A stretch of 64,000 nucleotides of DNA from Mermis nigrescens. Its lineage: Eukaryota; Nematoda; Enoplea; Mermithida; Mermithidae. The stretch is from the NCBI GenBank assembly GCA_036768485.1, contig JAVLUZ010000154.1, positions 21,381,896 to 21,445,895 on the forward strand, read 5' to 3'. The position numbers were made by a program, and so were the translations under genes. Under the pieces are notes generated by a model. The model ran no database searches. It saw only the letters and a list, made by a program, of their open reading frames with translations, and was not told the DNA's origin. Below, piece by piece: positions 47,393 to 59,377 of the stretch (position 1 is its first letter; every line of letters starts with the position of its first letter).

Positions 47393-48770
47393 AGTAGCTG
47401 AAGAAATTTCTTTTTTCGTTTCGAACCCTTTACACTAAAATGATCACAGATCAAGAAATATTGCTTTAAAAGAGAAAAAATTTTACGTTTTGAGATATTG
47501 TAGCCCTCTACATTATAAAACCTATTGGACTGCACAGAAACCAAAATTGAGCTAGATAAGCTTTAGGACACGCTAACAGTAAAAAACCCGTATACTTTAC
47601 ACTTTAGTGCAACAACTACCGAGTGTAAAGAAATTTTAAGGTCAGATTCGTAATCCACAACTCAGGAGCAACATTAAAAAAATTAACCCTCCGCAAATCG
47701 TTTGATACCCAATGCTCTGGGCGGAAAAGTGCTTCTCAGTGTAAACTTTACACTTGTGCGAATAACGCAATGTTGGGTGTATAGAAACAGAATAAACTAG
47801 GATCAGTAACGCTAAGATCAGGGCACATTTTAAGCATAATTAGCATGTTCCGCCTACTTAGTGGAGTAGCTGAAGAAATTTCGTTTTTCGTCTTGAACCT
47901 TTACACTAAAACGATCACAGATCGAGAAATATTGCGTTGAAAGAGAAAAAATTTTACGTTTTGAGATGTTGTAACCCTCTACATTGTAAAGCCAATTGGA
48001 CTGCACAGAAACCAAAATCGAGTTAGATAAGTTTTAGGACACGCTAACAGTGAAAAATTCGTTTACTTTACACTTTTGTGCAACAACCATTGAGCGTAAA
48101 GAAATTTTAATTTCAGATTCGTAATCTACAACTCAGGGGCAACATTTTTAGAAAAAGTGGCCCTCCGCAAATTGTTTGATACCCAATGCTCTGGGCGGAA
48201 AAATGCTTCACGGTGTAAACTTTACACTTGTGCTAATACCACAATATTGGGTGTATAGAAACAAAATAAACTAGGATCTGTAACGCTAAGGTCAGGGTAC
48301 ATTTTAAGCATAATTAGCATGTTCCACCTACTTAGCGGAGTAGTTGGAGAAGTTTCGTTTTTCGTCTCGAACCCTTTACACTAAAACGATCACAGATCAA
48401 GAAATATTGCGTTAAAAGAGAAACAAAATTCGCTTTTGAGATATTGCAACCCTCTACATTATAAAACTAATTGGACTGCACAGAAACCAAGATTGAGTTA
48501 GATAAGCTGAAGGACACGGAAAGAGTAAAAAACACGTATACTTTACACTTTTGTGTAACAACTATAGAGTGTAAAGAAACTTTAAGTTCAGATTCGTAAT
48601 CTACAACTCGGAGGCAACATTTAAAAAAATTGGCCCTCCGCAAATTATTTGATTTTTCGGTTTACACTTTACACACTCATTGCTAACTCGGTATTGAGTG
48701 TAAACAAAAAAAGACGGGCATCGAATTTTTTAATTATCCATCGATTAAAAAAACCGCACCTCCCAGGTGT
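47393..48770. repeat. Tandem repeat, three units of about 473 bp
   Basis: Units start near 47393, 47865 and 48339 with agtagctgaagaaatttcgt and contain ccctttacactaaaacgatc, ccctctacattataaa and ctttacacttttgtgcaac. The last unit passes into the hairpin-bearing terminal block. A single related unit is at 27373-27760. No ORF. Confidence 0.85.
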
Positions 48771-48891
48771 GTGCCGTTGCTGCTGTGAGGGGGGTCACAA
48801 ATTTCGCACTCGCTGTGATAAACATATAAGAAAAAGGATGGCCAAGTATATTATAGGTAGAGCTATCGCGCTACCTATGATATATCATAGG
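48771..48891. repeat. Terminal block with hairpin, second copy
   Basis: Matches 27790-27925 and ends in GGTAGAGC-TATC-GCGCTACC (48856-48875), one mismatch in the stem relative to the 27.9 kb copy, followed by tatgatata. Confidence 0.55.
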
Positions 48892-49150
<259 letters not shown>

Positions 49151-49515
49151 TTTATATTTATATGTGGTCAACCCAATTACTCCTAAAACAGACAAAAATG
49201 GGTCCAAAAACGCGCTTTTCACGTACATAGCAACATTTCTTACCATTTTGAAGTGCCAAGCCAACAATTTCTGGTGCAAAATTCTTCAAATTACAATTTC
49301 GTGCCAAAAAAGTGTGTAATTTATCTTAAGCAAAAACAAAAACTGGAGAAACTTAACAGAAAGACCTAAGAGACATGAATCATTTCATTTGCTCCTGTCT
49401 GACCTGGTCCATATTTACCGCACGCTGCCAGTTTTATTCAACGAAACTTCGTAAAAGAAGACCATAAGGTTGTGCGGAACAGACTATTACATACTCGTAG
49501 GTAGGTACCTAATGT

Positions 49516-50107
49516 CACTGGCGGATCTAGGATTTTCCTGATGGGGGACGGTTCCCTAACTCTTGCAAAAACAGTCCAAAATAGTCCTAAAAATTGCCCT
49601 CCAAGAGAGAAATCGCATTTTTCGGCAATTTGCATTATCTAATTTTATTTAGAATCGCTTTCAGCGCAACATTTTTTGGAACATTTTGAAATTTTCGACA
49701 ATTCCGCTTAAAAATATTATTGAATTCTTTCGATTTTAATATAAATCTGGCGCGGAGCGCCGGAAAATTCGTGAAATTAAAGCGCAAGAACTTTTAGAAG
49801 CTTTGAATTACCGCTCGATCTCCTGCATTTATAGCATTTGACGCAAAAGATTGAAAATTTTGAAAAATTATGCTTGAAAATAGAAGGAAACTACGCTGAA
49901 AAAGCCTCCTTGAGCAAAAATATGGCTTCCGAACCGCCAAGAAAGTAAATAAATGTTAATAATAAATATTATCCGGCAATTTGAGAAATAATGATCTCTG
50001 ACGGTCAAAAATCACTGCAAATTACATACCCTTTTTTATCTCGCCAATAATTTTTGGCCAATGGGGGCGGCCCGGGCCCCCTCCCCCGCCCCTTAAATCC
50101 GCCCCTG
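49516..50107. mobile_element. Element with CACTGGCGGAT/ATCCGCCCCTG ends
   Basis: 592 bp. The ends match the 191-bp element at 25280 (GGCGGATC(T/C)AGGATTTTCCT, and CCCCTTAAATCCGCC at the right). The interior is AT-rich with the phrase ggcgcggagcgccgg. No convincing target duplication. Confidence 0.6.
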
Positions 50108-50163
50108 CCTATGACCGACTAGGCAATCAACGCACGTGAGCACATACACATATTACACATACA

Positions 50164-50333
50164 CAGGCACGTAGCTGGCCGTCCTATTTAGGGGGCAACA
50201 CTGATTTTTAGGGGACTAAGTCCAAAAGTAGCACAAAATAACCTTTAAAAAGTCATATTTTCCCCCGATTTTTCTGGAATTGGGAGGGGGGGGGTCCGAA
50301 CCTCTCCCCATTCCCCCCAGAGATACGTGCCTG
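50164..50333. mobile_element. 170-bp hAT-like MITE, CAGGCACGTA ends, copy 1
   Basis: Ends CAGGCACGTAGCTGG and AGATACGTGCCTG; flanks CACATACA/CACCTACA agree at 7 of 8 bases. Confidence 0.8.
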
Positions 50334-50434
50334 CACCTACATACTCGTATAAATTAAAAATTAATTATTAATACAGTTTGGCAAGAAAGGTACCTACACA
50401 TGCGAATAGGTTATGGAATAAAACAGTACGCAAT

Positions 50435-50584
50435 CTAATTTTGTTCACTATTTCGGGCACGTTCGAGGCACTGTCGCAACTTGCTCAAATTTTCGTCTAC
50501 ACGTTCACGAATCGCATCAGATTCGAGCTTTTTAAGACATTGCAGCGATTGAAGCGTCGCTTCTATGCCAACCTTCCAGTAAGC
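50435..50584 (-). CDS. Terminal exon of a minus-strand helical-protein gene
   Basis: 150 bases, 49 codons plus TAG (50437-50435), after the acceptor aatgcctgtttag|GCTTAC. It encodes VGIEATLQSLQCLKKLESDA and ends CLERARNSEQN. Strongly helical and charged. Phase 0 start matches the phase 0 end of the exon at 54109-54290. Intervening intron is 3.5 kb of repeats. Family not recognised. Confidence 0.6.
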   Translation of the reverse strand, partial: AYWKVGIEATLQSLQCLKKLESDAIRERVDENLSKLRQCLERARNSEQN

Positions 50585-50633
50585 CTAAACAGGCATTGTC
50601 CGGCAAATTATAAATAATTATAATAAATGATAT

Positions 50634-51203
50634 TAACAAAATTATAAATAAGTACAAATGATAACTTTACAAAAATTAAAGTCAATCATACGTATTCGCA
50701 TGTAATATGTAATTTGACGTTTTAGGAAGGTGAATAAAGAATGTAAATTTTACGTGCAACACGGAAACGTTGGAAAACCCAAACGAGGTCGGTTGTAAAC
50801 ATGTTAATCTTATTTTTGCTGAATTTTTTCTATAAAATAACTTATTTTCTGCCTCATTCACTCCTCAACTATTTTCAAATTTTCCAAAAATACAGAAATT
50901 AAACGATATGTGCGGTCGAAAACATTCGACAATAAAATTTAGATGCATCTGTTGGACGACACGTATACGTTAAAATGCAGTAAAACGTTTGCGATTGCAA
51001 AAAATAGTTTTTTTCGCTTTTTTAATATACTGCTTCCGGCTTCCCCAAATTTTCTACTTCTGCTTTTTCATAAATTTACAATCAGTTAAACAAATAAAAT
51101 ATCTTTAGCCCTCGTAATTTAATATTCAAACTCGCAATTCAATAACAACATAAACAGCCTATTACATTCTATGCTACTTTGACAATAGTGATAGGATCAC
51201 TAT
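50634..51203. other. Intron, nothing recognised
   Basis: AT-rich DNA without coding or repeat signal that I can name. Confidence 0.35.
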
Positions 51204-51576
51204 CATACATGATCTTGGGGGTTTTCATCCCCCGGAAAATTTTTGACCCCACAAAAATTTTATCAACCCCCAGAATTGGCGATTTTTTTAAAGTTCCCAA
51301 AATTTTCCGAAAATTTGTAAAAAAGATGCTTTTCAAGCATTTTTAGTTACATATTTGCTCAAAAAAGTAAAATTTTTAGCGCTTCGCGCCACTACACTCA
51401 TTTGTTCCGACTTTTTGATTCTTTCTCCGAAATTTTTTATGTTTTATGCTCTAGAAAGATAGAGCATCGTCAAAACGCCGAAAAACGATGTTTTTGACAC
51501 GTACCTACCATTTTTAGACCCAAAAAAGGTACTTTATAATTCCACACTCCCAGAATTCCCATGCTGAGCTCGTATA
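51204..51576. mobile_element. Repeat of the CATACAYGATCTTGG family, copy 1
   Basis: About 370 bp. Shares with 54892-55275 the start catacatgatcttggggg, the phrase gcgcttcgcg, and the perfect small hairpin tgctctagaaagatagagca. Confidence 0.65.
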
Positions 51577-52331
51577 TATAGCTGCATTGAATGGCCGGCC
51601 TCGGGGTCAACAAAAAGGGTTTAAAAGCCAGAATAGTCCCGAAAGGGGATATACATAAATGATGAAACAGCGTAAACTATATGTTTATTCAGTTTCTGAT
51701 CAATTTCGAGTGATTTCGCAGAAAAATTTAGATTTTTTTTCACTTTTTGGCCTCTCATTTTGCCCTATTTCGCTGCAATTTAATCGGCCTAAAAACTCCA
51801 AAAGAGTTTTGGCGTTTCGCGCTGAAATGAGTAATTGTGTGTTCTATGTATCGTGCGTGCCTGGGGATCCAATATTGAACGAAAAAGAACATACTTCAAA
51901 ATCAGGAAATGAACACACTCACTTCGATTGGACATACGAAAAATGCGTAATTTCAACAGATTGTCAGAAAAATTCAAGTTTTTAATTTTGTTTCAGAAAA
52001 AATGAGAAAGTCAAATTGTAAATAAAGATTGAAAAAATGAGCAACAGAGAAAATGACCATCACATGTATCATCACTGATTGCTTGGGACTTCAAAACATG
52101 ATTTTGTCAAGAAAAATTAATAAAATCGAATTTCGAACTTAGTTTATATGACTAATTTCTTCATTCCTTTTTGTACTATTCATAATCAGAGATAACGTTA
52201 AATATTTTCTCAAATTCGATTACTCAATACAATTTATTCACTTGAATTAAGAAAAGTGAAATATTTCAGAGAAAAGGCCTGATTTGACGAAAACTGAGAC
52301 CTGAGGTCTAGAAACTCACGGAGTGACTGTC
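51577..52331. other. No confident gene
   Basis: A 108-codon frame (51659-51985) shares wording with nearby repeats (ggcgtttcgcgctgaaatg) and has no domain, so it is left as non-coding. Confidence 0.35.
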
Positions 52332-52825
52332 ACACCTGGGCGTGGGGGAGTTTGGGGGGACGTACCCAGAAACCGTAAAATACTTTCCCCAGAAATCAGA
52401 ATAATTTCAGAATTCAATTTTTGAAAATTTTTCGTTTTTTTCGCAATTTTTTGATCTAATGGAAGGCTTATGAGAAACGTCGAAAATGGTGTTTTTATCG
52501 CCATACCAATTTTTTAAGACTATTTTCGACCTTCAAAAAATCTTGCACTTCCCAGAATTTTCTTGCTGCCCACGTATGGTGACCATACGTAGGCAGCAAG
52601 AAAATTCTGGGGTCCGAAGATTTTTGAAAATCAAAAATGGCCTTAAAAATTGTGATATGTCGATAAAAACACCATTTTTCGACGTTTCTCATCAAGCACT
52701 ATCCATTGGCATCAAAAAATTGAGAAAAAAACGAAAAAAATTTCAAAAATTGATTTCTGGGGGTCTTTTGATTTCGGGGAGTTTTTGGTTTCTGGGGTCC
52801 AGACCCCCACCGCCCATGTGTGATG
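52332..52825. mobile_element. Inverted dimer of GGGCAGC-family MITEs with 9-bp TSD
   Basis: Two copies meet at about 52582 (ccacgtatggtgaccatacg), the left one reversed relative to the right. The pair as a whole is flanked by GTGACTGTC (52323-52331 and 52826-52834), so it behaves as one insertion or as two insertions into the same site. Confidence 0.75.
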
Positions 52826-52946
52826 GTGACTGTCCAGAAAAATAAGTACAACAGGAAAATCCTATTTCAGGACGTTCTAGTCAATGAGTTGATTTCTGAG
52901 TCGTAGAGTAATTTTTTAAATTTTGGTGTTTTTCGTGATATTTTAT

Positions 52947-53732
52947 TAGAGCTGTGCCGGGGCCTAGGCCCCGGCCCCGGGCAGGTCCCGGCCCGGGCCA
53001 GGCTGGCCCCGGCACCGGGGCCGGGGCCAATGTTAGAGTTGATTATAATGTAGAAAATTGATGTTTTGGGCAGGTTTACCTACAAACTCAATTTCAAGCA
53101 AACCACAGATCTTGCTAATTCAAATCTTTATTTCACTATGTCAGATTGGTGCAAAGTTCTAGTTAATAATCAAAACTGACATATTTTAAATTGCAATTCA
53201 TATAGACGAGCATTTCCAGCTTGCATGGTAGCAGACTGCTACGTCTATCAGAACAAATAGAATAATAAGCCTAAAAAAGTACAAAGTAAAAGCACATTGA
53301 AAAGCGCATCCAAGTCAGAGGGCAGCCTCAAAAATTCTAGGGGGTCCAAAATTTTTCAAAGTCAAAAAGTGCCTGATAATATATGGTAGAGCGAAAAAAA
53401 CACCGTTTTCTCGCGTTTCTCAATGAGAGCTATCCATTAGCATCAAAAAACCGCAGAAAAAGCAGAAAAAATTCTGAAAATCAATTTCTAGCGTGATTTG
53501 GGGGGGGGAGAATGTGAATTCTGGGTCTAGATCCCCCGATGCCCATGTTTTGTTATATTTTGTAATCCCAACAAATATTAACGCTTGACGTGCATATCTA
53601 CAAGCAAGAATATATGCATAGGTACATATAAGGGGTAGGGCAGGGTCGTACTATGAGCATGGTAAAGCACGCTATTATTGGCCCCGGCCAGGCCCCGGCC
53701 CCGGCAAAAAAGGCGGCCCCGGCACAGCTCTA
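52947..53732. mobile_element. hAT-like element with GGCCCC arrays
   Basis: 786 bp, ends TAGAGCTGTGCCGGGGCC and GGCCCCGGCACAGCTCTA. CCCCGG-type arrays fill both ends. Flanks TATTTTAT/ATTTTTAT agree at 6 of 8 bases. A degenerate GGGCAGC MITE is nested at about 53318-53545. No ORF. Confidence 0.85.
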
Positions 53733-53867
53733 ATTTTTATGCTAATGGGAAATAATCGATGAGAAACGCCGAAAAATCATTCTTATCTCTTTTATACATA
53801 AGTTTTGCTGTAATTTTCCGACCCTTTCGGATCACAGAATTCAGGCGCACTCCATATATGATCAGCG

Positions 53868-54095
53868 TACGTGTAGTGAGCGGGGGGGGGAGGTGAGTGG
53901 TTGAACCCCCCAAAAGTTGAGTCGACTCCATGCCCCGGAGCCAAAAATTTTTTGACCTTTCGAGTTTTGGAAAAAATCGAATTTTTTGGCCTTTTTAGGT
54001 GTTTTTTGACCGTTTCCGACCGAAAATTGGAGGTCATACTCCCCATGTGAAAATGGCCGGATACCCCATCCAAAATTTCGAGCCGTTACATGTAT
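53868..54095. mobile_element. Repeat of the TACATGTAACGG family
   Basis: Ends TACGTGTAGTGAGCGGG and CGAGCCGTTACATGTA are imperfect inverted repeats. The interior has gtgttttttgaccgttt and a poly-G block. Related copies lie at 59029-59237 and 59995-60200. Confidence 0.65.
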
Positions 54096-54108
54096 GACGA
54101 TCATGTAC

Positions 54109-54290
54109 CTTATTTTCGCTGGTCATATCTAAACCATTCTCCGCCAAAAGACAAAATTTATCGCACCATCGGTCAATGAGACGAAATACGAATTTTCCGA
54201 CTTCTGATTCCATCTTTTCGTTATTGTTGACAAAATCGATTATATTGAAGCAAGTCTGAGAAGTCTCGCAGAAGGTGCCAACGTGATCGG
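54109..54290 (-). CDS. Internal exon of the helical-protein gene
   Basis: 182 bases on the minus strand between gattcttactag|CCGATC and AATAAG|gtacat. It begins with 2 split-codon bases and ends in phase 0. It encodes DHVGTFCETSQTCFNIIDFV and then EVGKFVFRLIDRWCDKFCLL, an amphipathic helical pattern. The split codon fits the phase-1 end of the exon at 56095 and the end fits the terminal exon at 50435. The pattern vaguely recalls armadillo-like helical proteins such as SAAL1; that is only a suggestion. Confidence 0.6.
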
Positions 54291-54891
54291 CTAGTAAGAA
54301 TCGCAGAGTACAAAACAGCAAACAATATTTTATATGAATTAGTTACATTAATTTTATTAAAACTTATTATTTCTAATTTTATTATCCTTAATTTGTATTT
54401 AATTTTGAGATTTTTCCAAAAATCTAGGAAAAAACGTTAATAAATCAAGTCAAAATTATAGCTAGATGCTTTCTGCACAATCCAAATCAATATTTGGCAC
54501 ATGTGATCAACCAAGGTGTCGAAAAATTGACGAGAAGAAAAGGAACTATCTGAAAGATGTTGAATTTTTCAACTTTAAAAACAAAGAGTATTATACTTGG
54601 ACGCCTGGTTATCAAACTTATATTCGTAATATAGAAAAATGATTTTTTCTGACAAAGGGTTTTGTCCAGAAGGAGGGACGGAGCAATGTCATGTGTTTTA
54701 GAAAGCATACACAGGTGTGCATGCAAACGTTTGTAATTTCTTAACTTTTCAACTTAACATGCAAACAGAAATTGAGAGGTCTAGAACCACCCTACATTGA
54801 TGACGAAAATTTTTTTTGTGAACGGAATGAGACAAACATGAGGCTAAAAGTGCAAGAAAATTAGAGCTTTGTTTACAAATATGCATGAAAC
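54291..54891. other. Intron, nothing recognised
   Basis: AT-rich; a 79-codon minus-strand frame at 54487 has no domain or good splice borders. Confidence 0.35.
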
Positions 54892-55275
54892 CCATACACG
54901 ATCTTGGAGGGGGGGGCGGTTTGAGGGGCTGGGTTTTTGCCCCCCAGAAATTTTGTTACCTGCTAGAAATCGCTATATTTCAAAAGTTTCCGCAAAATTC
55001 GTAAGAAGGTGCTGTTTTAAGCGTTTCTCTCTATCTATTTGCTCAAAAGTGTCAAATTTTCGGCGCTTCGCGTTATATATTCATTTTTTGACCATATTTT
55101 GTTCAATTTATTTGATTTTTTTTGAATTTTCTATATTTTATGCTCTAGAAAGATAGAGCATCGTCAGGAACGCCGGAAAACAATGTTCTTGAGTTGACGC
55201 GTATTCACGGCTTTTGAGCCCGGAAAAGGCACTTAAAAATTTCAGCCCCCCAAGATATCCCGTGCTGTGCATGTC
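54892..55275. mobile_element. Repeat of the CATACAYGATCTTGG family, copy 2
   Basis: Starts catacacgatcttggagggg; shares gcgcttcgcg and tgctctagaaagatagagca with 51204-51576. Confidence 0.65.
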
Positions 55276-55359
55276 TGATGAAACTCACCGTAAACTGTGA
55301 ATATAAATATTTGCAAATATTTGCCCTTTTGACTTCAATAAATAAAAATGAAATGATAC

Positions 55360-56065
55360 GTGCAGTCTCGTATCCAGGATTTCATTTTGGGGTGAATCGA
55401 CAAAATTTTTAAAATGTATATAATATCTTCAGAAGCAATTTTAAGTGAGAAAACTAAATTTTTCAATTGCGTTTCTGAATGACTTCTGTAGCTTTTAGTG
55501 AAAGCCACAAAAAATTACTTGATTCGGCAAAAGTGCTGTCAAACTTATTCTTTTAAACGCAATTTTGTACCATCTCCCTGCTGAAGATAACCACAGGAAT
55601 TATATCTGACAACGAAGGGCCAGCAAATTTTGACTCTGCTATTCTTTTAATCTCAATTTAGTATCCTTCTGAAGATAAGAAAAGCAGGAATTAAAGTTGG
55701 CGCCGGAAAATTTTGACATTTTTATCATTTAAGCTTAATTTTGGAGCTTTCTTAATATAAGAAACAGCTGAATTATATCTATGCAAAGCTTTGAAAATTT
55801 TCGACGTTTTTATCGTTTTCTCAATTTTGTAGTTTTCAAAAGATAAGAAGAAATGCAGAAAATTTTGTCAGGCGAAGAATTATATTCGTTAAGAATTGAA
55901 ATAGGTATTAAATGGTCATTCCGATTGAATTAACAGCGCGAAAGCGCCGAAAATTTGAAAATTTCGACGCCGGGAGCGCGAAAGAAGCTATCATAGTTTC
56001 CCAGATAAAAATTCTGAAAAAAACTTCAGGGGATATTCCCTCATTATCACCCTGGATACGGACCT
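55360..56065. repeat. Repeat with CGTATCCAGGAT ends
   Basis: Starts gtctcgtatccaggatttc and ends accctggatacggacctg, imperfect inverted ends. The interior repeats a unit with gataag(a)ag, aattata(t) and gaaaattttgac about every 110 bases (55580-55880), also seen at 60-160. Confidence 0.5.
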
Positions 56066-56094
56066 GCTTAGATACTACATGACAATGTATATAC

Positions 56095-56209
56095 CGAAAT
56101 CATCCATTAATTTGGATAAAAAGTCGCACAAAGCTTCTACGAATTCGATATTGCACAAGTTGAGCATGAGTGCGTGTCGGCAGGATAGCAGAAATTGCTT
56201 AAAAGCATC
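56095..56209 (-). CDS. Internal exon of the helical-protein gene
   Basis: 115 bases on the minus strand, from attgaaag|GATGCT to GATTTCG|gtatat. 38 codons plus 1 base. It encodes DAFKQFLLSCRHALMLNLCN and a further acidic helix. Phase 0 start matches the exon at 59807-59920 and the single end base matches 54109-54290. The acceptor has a poor pyrimidine tract, so the left border is the weak point. Confidence 0.45.
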
Positions 56210-56846
56210 CTTTCAATATCACTCCAGTCGTAGGTATCAATGTTTATAAATGTGAAACGACGAAATTGCAAAATAACAGGACATAAACAATAAAAAATAA
56301 TAATAAATAACGAAATGGTAGTAATAAAAAATAAAATAAATAATATAAAAACCTCTTTTTGCACGAAGCTATAAATTCAATAAACACCCTTAATGTAACA
56401 CTTGAATCTATCGTTCATAAAGCCGTAATGTTTAAAACTATTCGCAGCATGACTTGACAACCAAATACAATTGTCGAATGAAAGTCCACAAATTGAATAG
56501 TACACATCAACATCTGCTTGAGCAACAAAAATAAACATTCGTTGTATCAATTAAGCTCAATTTAGTTATTATTCAATGTTTGAGAAATTTTCAAACTCGT
56601 TTTCCTACATAATATCAGTTATGTAACGTTTAGATCGTTATTATGAGAAAAGCTCAAAGATTACATCAATACCGAAAGGCACTGCATAGCATTGTTCGAA
56701 TTTTCTCCAGTCTTCATTGGAAGCACGGTTTGCTCTTGAAACCACATTTTTGACTTCAAATATCCAACAATATCATCAATTTTACTTGCAGATCCATTTG
56801 AATATAAATTAAAACATGTAATATACACAATATATTGGCAAAACAG
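56210..56846. other. Intron, nothing recognised
   Basis: AT-rich with A-runs; no repeat family named. Confidence 0.35.
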
Positions 56847-57015
56847 CAGGCACGTAGCTGGCCGTCCTATTTTGGAGGGAACAACACCAATTTTTGGGGG
56901 ACTAAGCCCAAAAAGTCAAAAATAGCACAAAATATCGTTTGAAAAATCCTATTTTTCCGATTTTTCTAAATTTTGGGGGGTCCGAACCCCCATTCTACCC
57001 AGAGATACATGCCTG
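56847..57015. mobile_element. 169-bp hAT-like MITE, CAGGCACGTA ends, copy 2
   Basis: Ends CAGGCACGTAGCTGG and AGATACATGCCTG; flanks CAAAACAG/CAAAACAA agree at 7 of 8 bases. Same family as 50164-50333. Confidence 0.8.
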
Positions 57016-57646
57016 CAAAACAAATAAGTAATTTTTTTGTCTGCTTGTTTTAGGTCTAGAACCTTGGGCAAAATAATGCCAAAAAGCAATTTTTGCTGCT
57101 TTCACTACGTTGAAAGAAAAACTTTACCCCAAATTAAGCAATATCGCACGCGAAACACCGGTTCGTAAAATCGATTAGCGTTTAACTGGAATTTCTATCT
57201 AAGGAGCTGCACTTAATATTTCATTATTCTGTCATTCGTCAGCTTTCAATTTTTCTCCACATATTTGAATAGCAATTTGTATTTCAATTTTCCAATCAAA
57301 ACGCATGAGGTAATGCCCTCTGACATGGATACAAAATGTCTCAATTCTATAAACTGATTAAATGGATTATAAGAATTCAGATGATTTTAACAAATTTCAA
57401 CGTATGTACGAATATAAAATGAGGCAAACAGTGATTTACTAACAATATAAAATGACATTAGCACCAGTAAACGAAAGAATGCCTAGGGTCAAATCATGCT
57501 CGTTACATGTGACACGGTGGATTCCTCGGAAAAATTTACCGAAAAAACTATTTTAGAGCGGATTTCTCTAATGAATTAACTTGCTTTTGAGAAGTGTTAT
57601 AATTCATAAATAGATATAAACTTTTCGAAAAGAAGAAAAGTTACAC
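57016..57646. other. Intron, nothing recognised
   Basis: No gene or repeat that can be named. Confidence 0.35.
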
Positions 57647-58926
57647 AGGGTGGCCAAATTATCTATACCCTATTTTGTTTTTTCACAGCTAAACCAATTT
57701 TTAGTCGATGAACATAAAACTTTGCCAAAACACGAGGAAAACATATATAAGATTTTCGTTTTACAAAGTTCTACGTTGTCCAATATTGCAGTTCACGAGT
57801 AATTCACTTCTACATGATCAGACCACATTATTTTTGAAACTTCAAATAACGCCGAACATTTGAGCAAGGCTTTTCGACGCATTTTGACTGTAACTTAATT
57901 AGAAGGGTGAATAATGAGGTTTTTTTAACTCCCCAATGTCCAAGGAGCTCTATTACCTACACATAGGATTTAATCAACCCATAAAAGAATAAATTGGACG
58001 TCGTTAAGTCGGACGAAAGAGGAGGTTAAGGGAGGATGGGTCATGAACATAGGAGGGCGACACCAAAATCTCTGGGGGGAAGGGTGCAAGATTTTTTCAA
58101 AAGTCAGAAAATAGCCTTATAAATGGTGGTATGGCGAAAAAACACCATCTTTCAATGTTTCTAATCGAGCACTATCCATTGGCATCGGAAAAATTGCGAA
58201 AAAACAACGAAAAAATTATCAAAAATTGAATTATGGGGGTATTCTGGTGGTTTCTGGGGGGGGTGGTGCATACCCCCAAACCCCCCACGCCCAGGTGTGG
58301 TCATAAACAGAAATGGGCGTGGGGGTTTGGGAGTATGCAGTCCCCCAGAACTCGAAATACCCCCCCCCACAATTCAAATATTGAAATTTTTTTGCTTTTT
58401 TAGCGATTTTTTTGATGCCATTGAATAGTGCTCGATGAGAAACGTCGAAAAATAGCTTTTTCGCCATACAACCACCTTTAAGACCATTTTTTGACCTTTG
58501 AAAATTTTTTCACCCCACCAGAATTTCGGTGCTGCCCACCTATGGTCATGAATCGACTTTCGTGTCCTAGCCTCCTTATTATACCGATTTACCGCCTTGC
58601 AATTTTTTATTTTAGGGCTTGATCAAATCCTACGTGAATGCAAAAAGCTCCTTGGACATTCATGAGTTTACAAACCTCATTATCCCCTCTTTCAATAAAG
58701 TTACAGTCAAAATGCGTCGAAAAGCCTTGCTCATATATCGCGGGAGTTATTTGAAGTTTGAAAATGATGTGATCATGTAGAAGTAAATTACTCGTGAACC
58801 GCAAAATTAGAAAACGTAAAACTTTGTAGAACAAAACCTTAGTGTTTCCTTCATGTTCTGGCAATTTGTTATGTTTTTTGACTAGAAATTGGTTTAACTG
58901 TGGGAAAACAAAATAGGATATCTGAG
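57647..58926. mobile_element. DNA element with about 300-bp inverted arms
   Basis: Left arm (about 57647-57960, starting acacagggtggccaaattat) and right arm (about 58650-58926, inverted) share acagctaaaccaatttttag, tcgacgcattttgactgtaa and tgtccaaggagctc. The ACAGGGTGGCC start resembles mariner-type termini. The middle is occupied by a pair of hAT-like MITEs. No transposase frame. Confidence 0.7.
58047..58543. mobile_element. Inverted dimer of GGGCAGC-family MITEs sharing GGTCATRA
   Basis: Copy 1 is 58047-58298, copy 2 58307-58543 in the opposite orientation. GGTCATGA, GGTCATAA and GGTCATGA occur before, between and after them, so each copy has its own 8-bp duplication of the same target. 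Confidence 0.8.
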
Positions 58927-59028
58927 CTTGAATTATTTTATTATTAAATTATTTTATTCATGACATAAGTTACCAAGAAGAGGCTTTGTAAGAGGGTGAA
59001 TCTCACATTTAACGGCGTACTTGTTACA

Positions 59029-59237
59029 GGGGGAATGGGGGATCCCCCACCCGAAGTTGCTCGTCCCCCATTCCCCCAAAGCCAGAAAATTTTTGATCCC
59101 ACCGTTTTTTTTTAAAAATTGCGATTCTCGACCCTTTCCAGGTGTTTTTTGACCGTTTTGACCAAAAATAGGAGCTAATTTATCCCCATTCCTTAAAATG
59201 GCCGGAGACCCTACCCAAATTTTAAGCCCTTACATGT
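59029..59237. mobile_element. Repeat of the TACATGTAACGG family
   Basis: From tgttacagggggaatggggg to aagcccttacatgtatg; shares ccaggtgttttttgaccgtt with 53868-54095. Confidence 0.6.
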
Positions 59238-59241
59238 ATGT

Positions 59242-59377
59242 TCAACGAATTTCTGTCATTCTTCTTCCTCGATTTTGTTCATTTATCATTAATTTTTGGT
59301 CTACACTTTGAGTCGTAATGTAAAGTCGTTCACACATTTTTAACTGTTGCTCGAAAATAAGAAAATCGTATAATTGA
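59242..59377 (-). CDS. Possible alternative terminal exon
   Basis: Minus strand after ccatacttttcag|TCAATT: 1 base, 44 codons and TGA (59244-59242), including QLYDFLIFEQQLKMCERLYI. A short exon-like stretch at about 59500-59540 (gttacag|CGAGAT...ATAAG|gttgta) would connect it in phase to the exon at 59807. It would then end the gene here instead of at 50435. The borders are weak. Confidence 0.25.

Noticed and set aside
51659..51985. 108-codon frame near 51.7 kb
   Set aside because: Shares wording with neighbouring repeats and lacks any domain.
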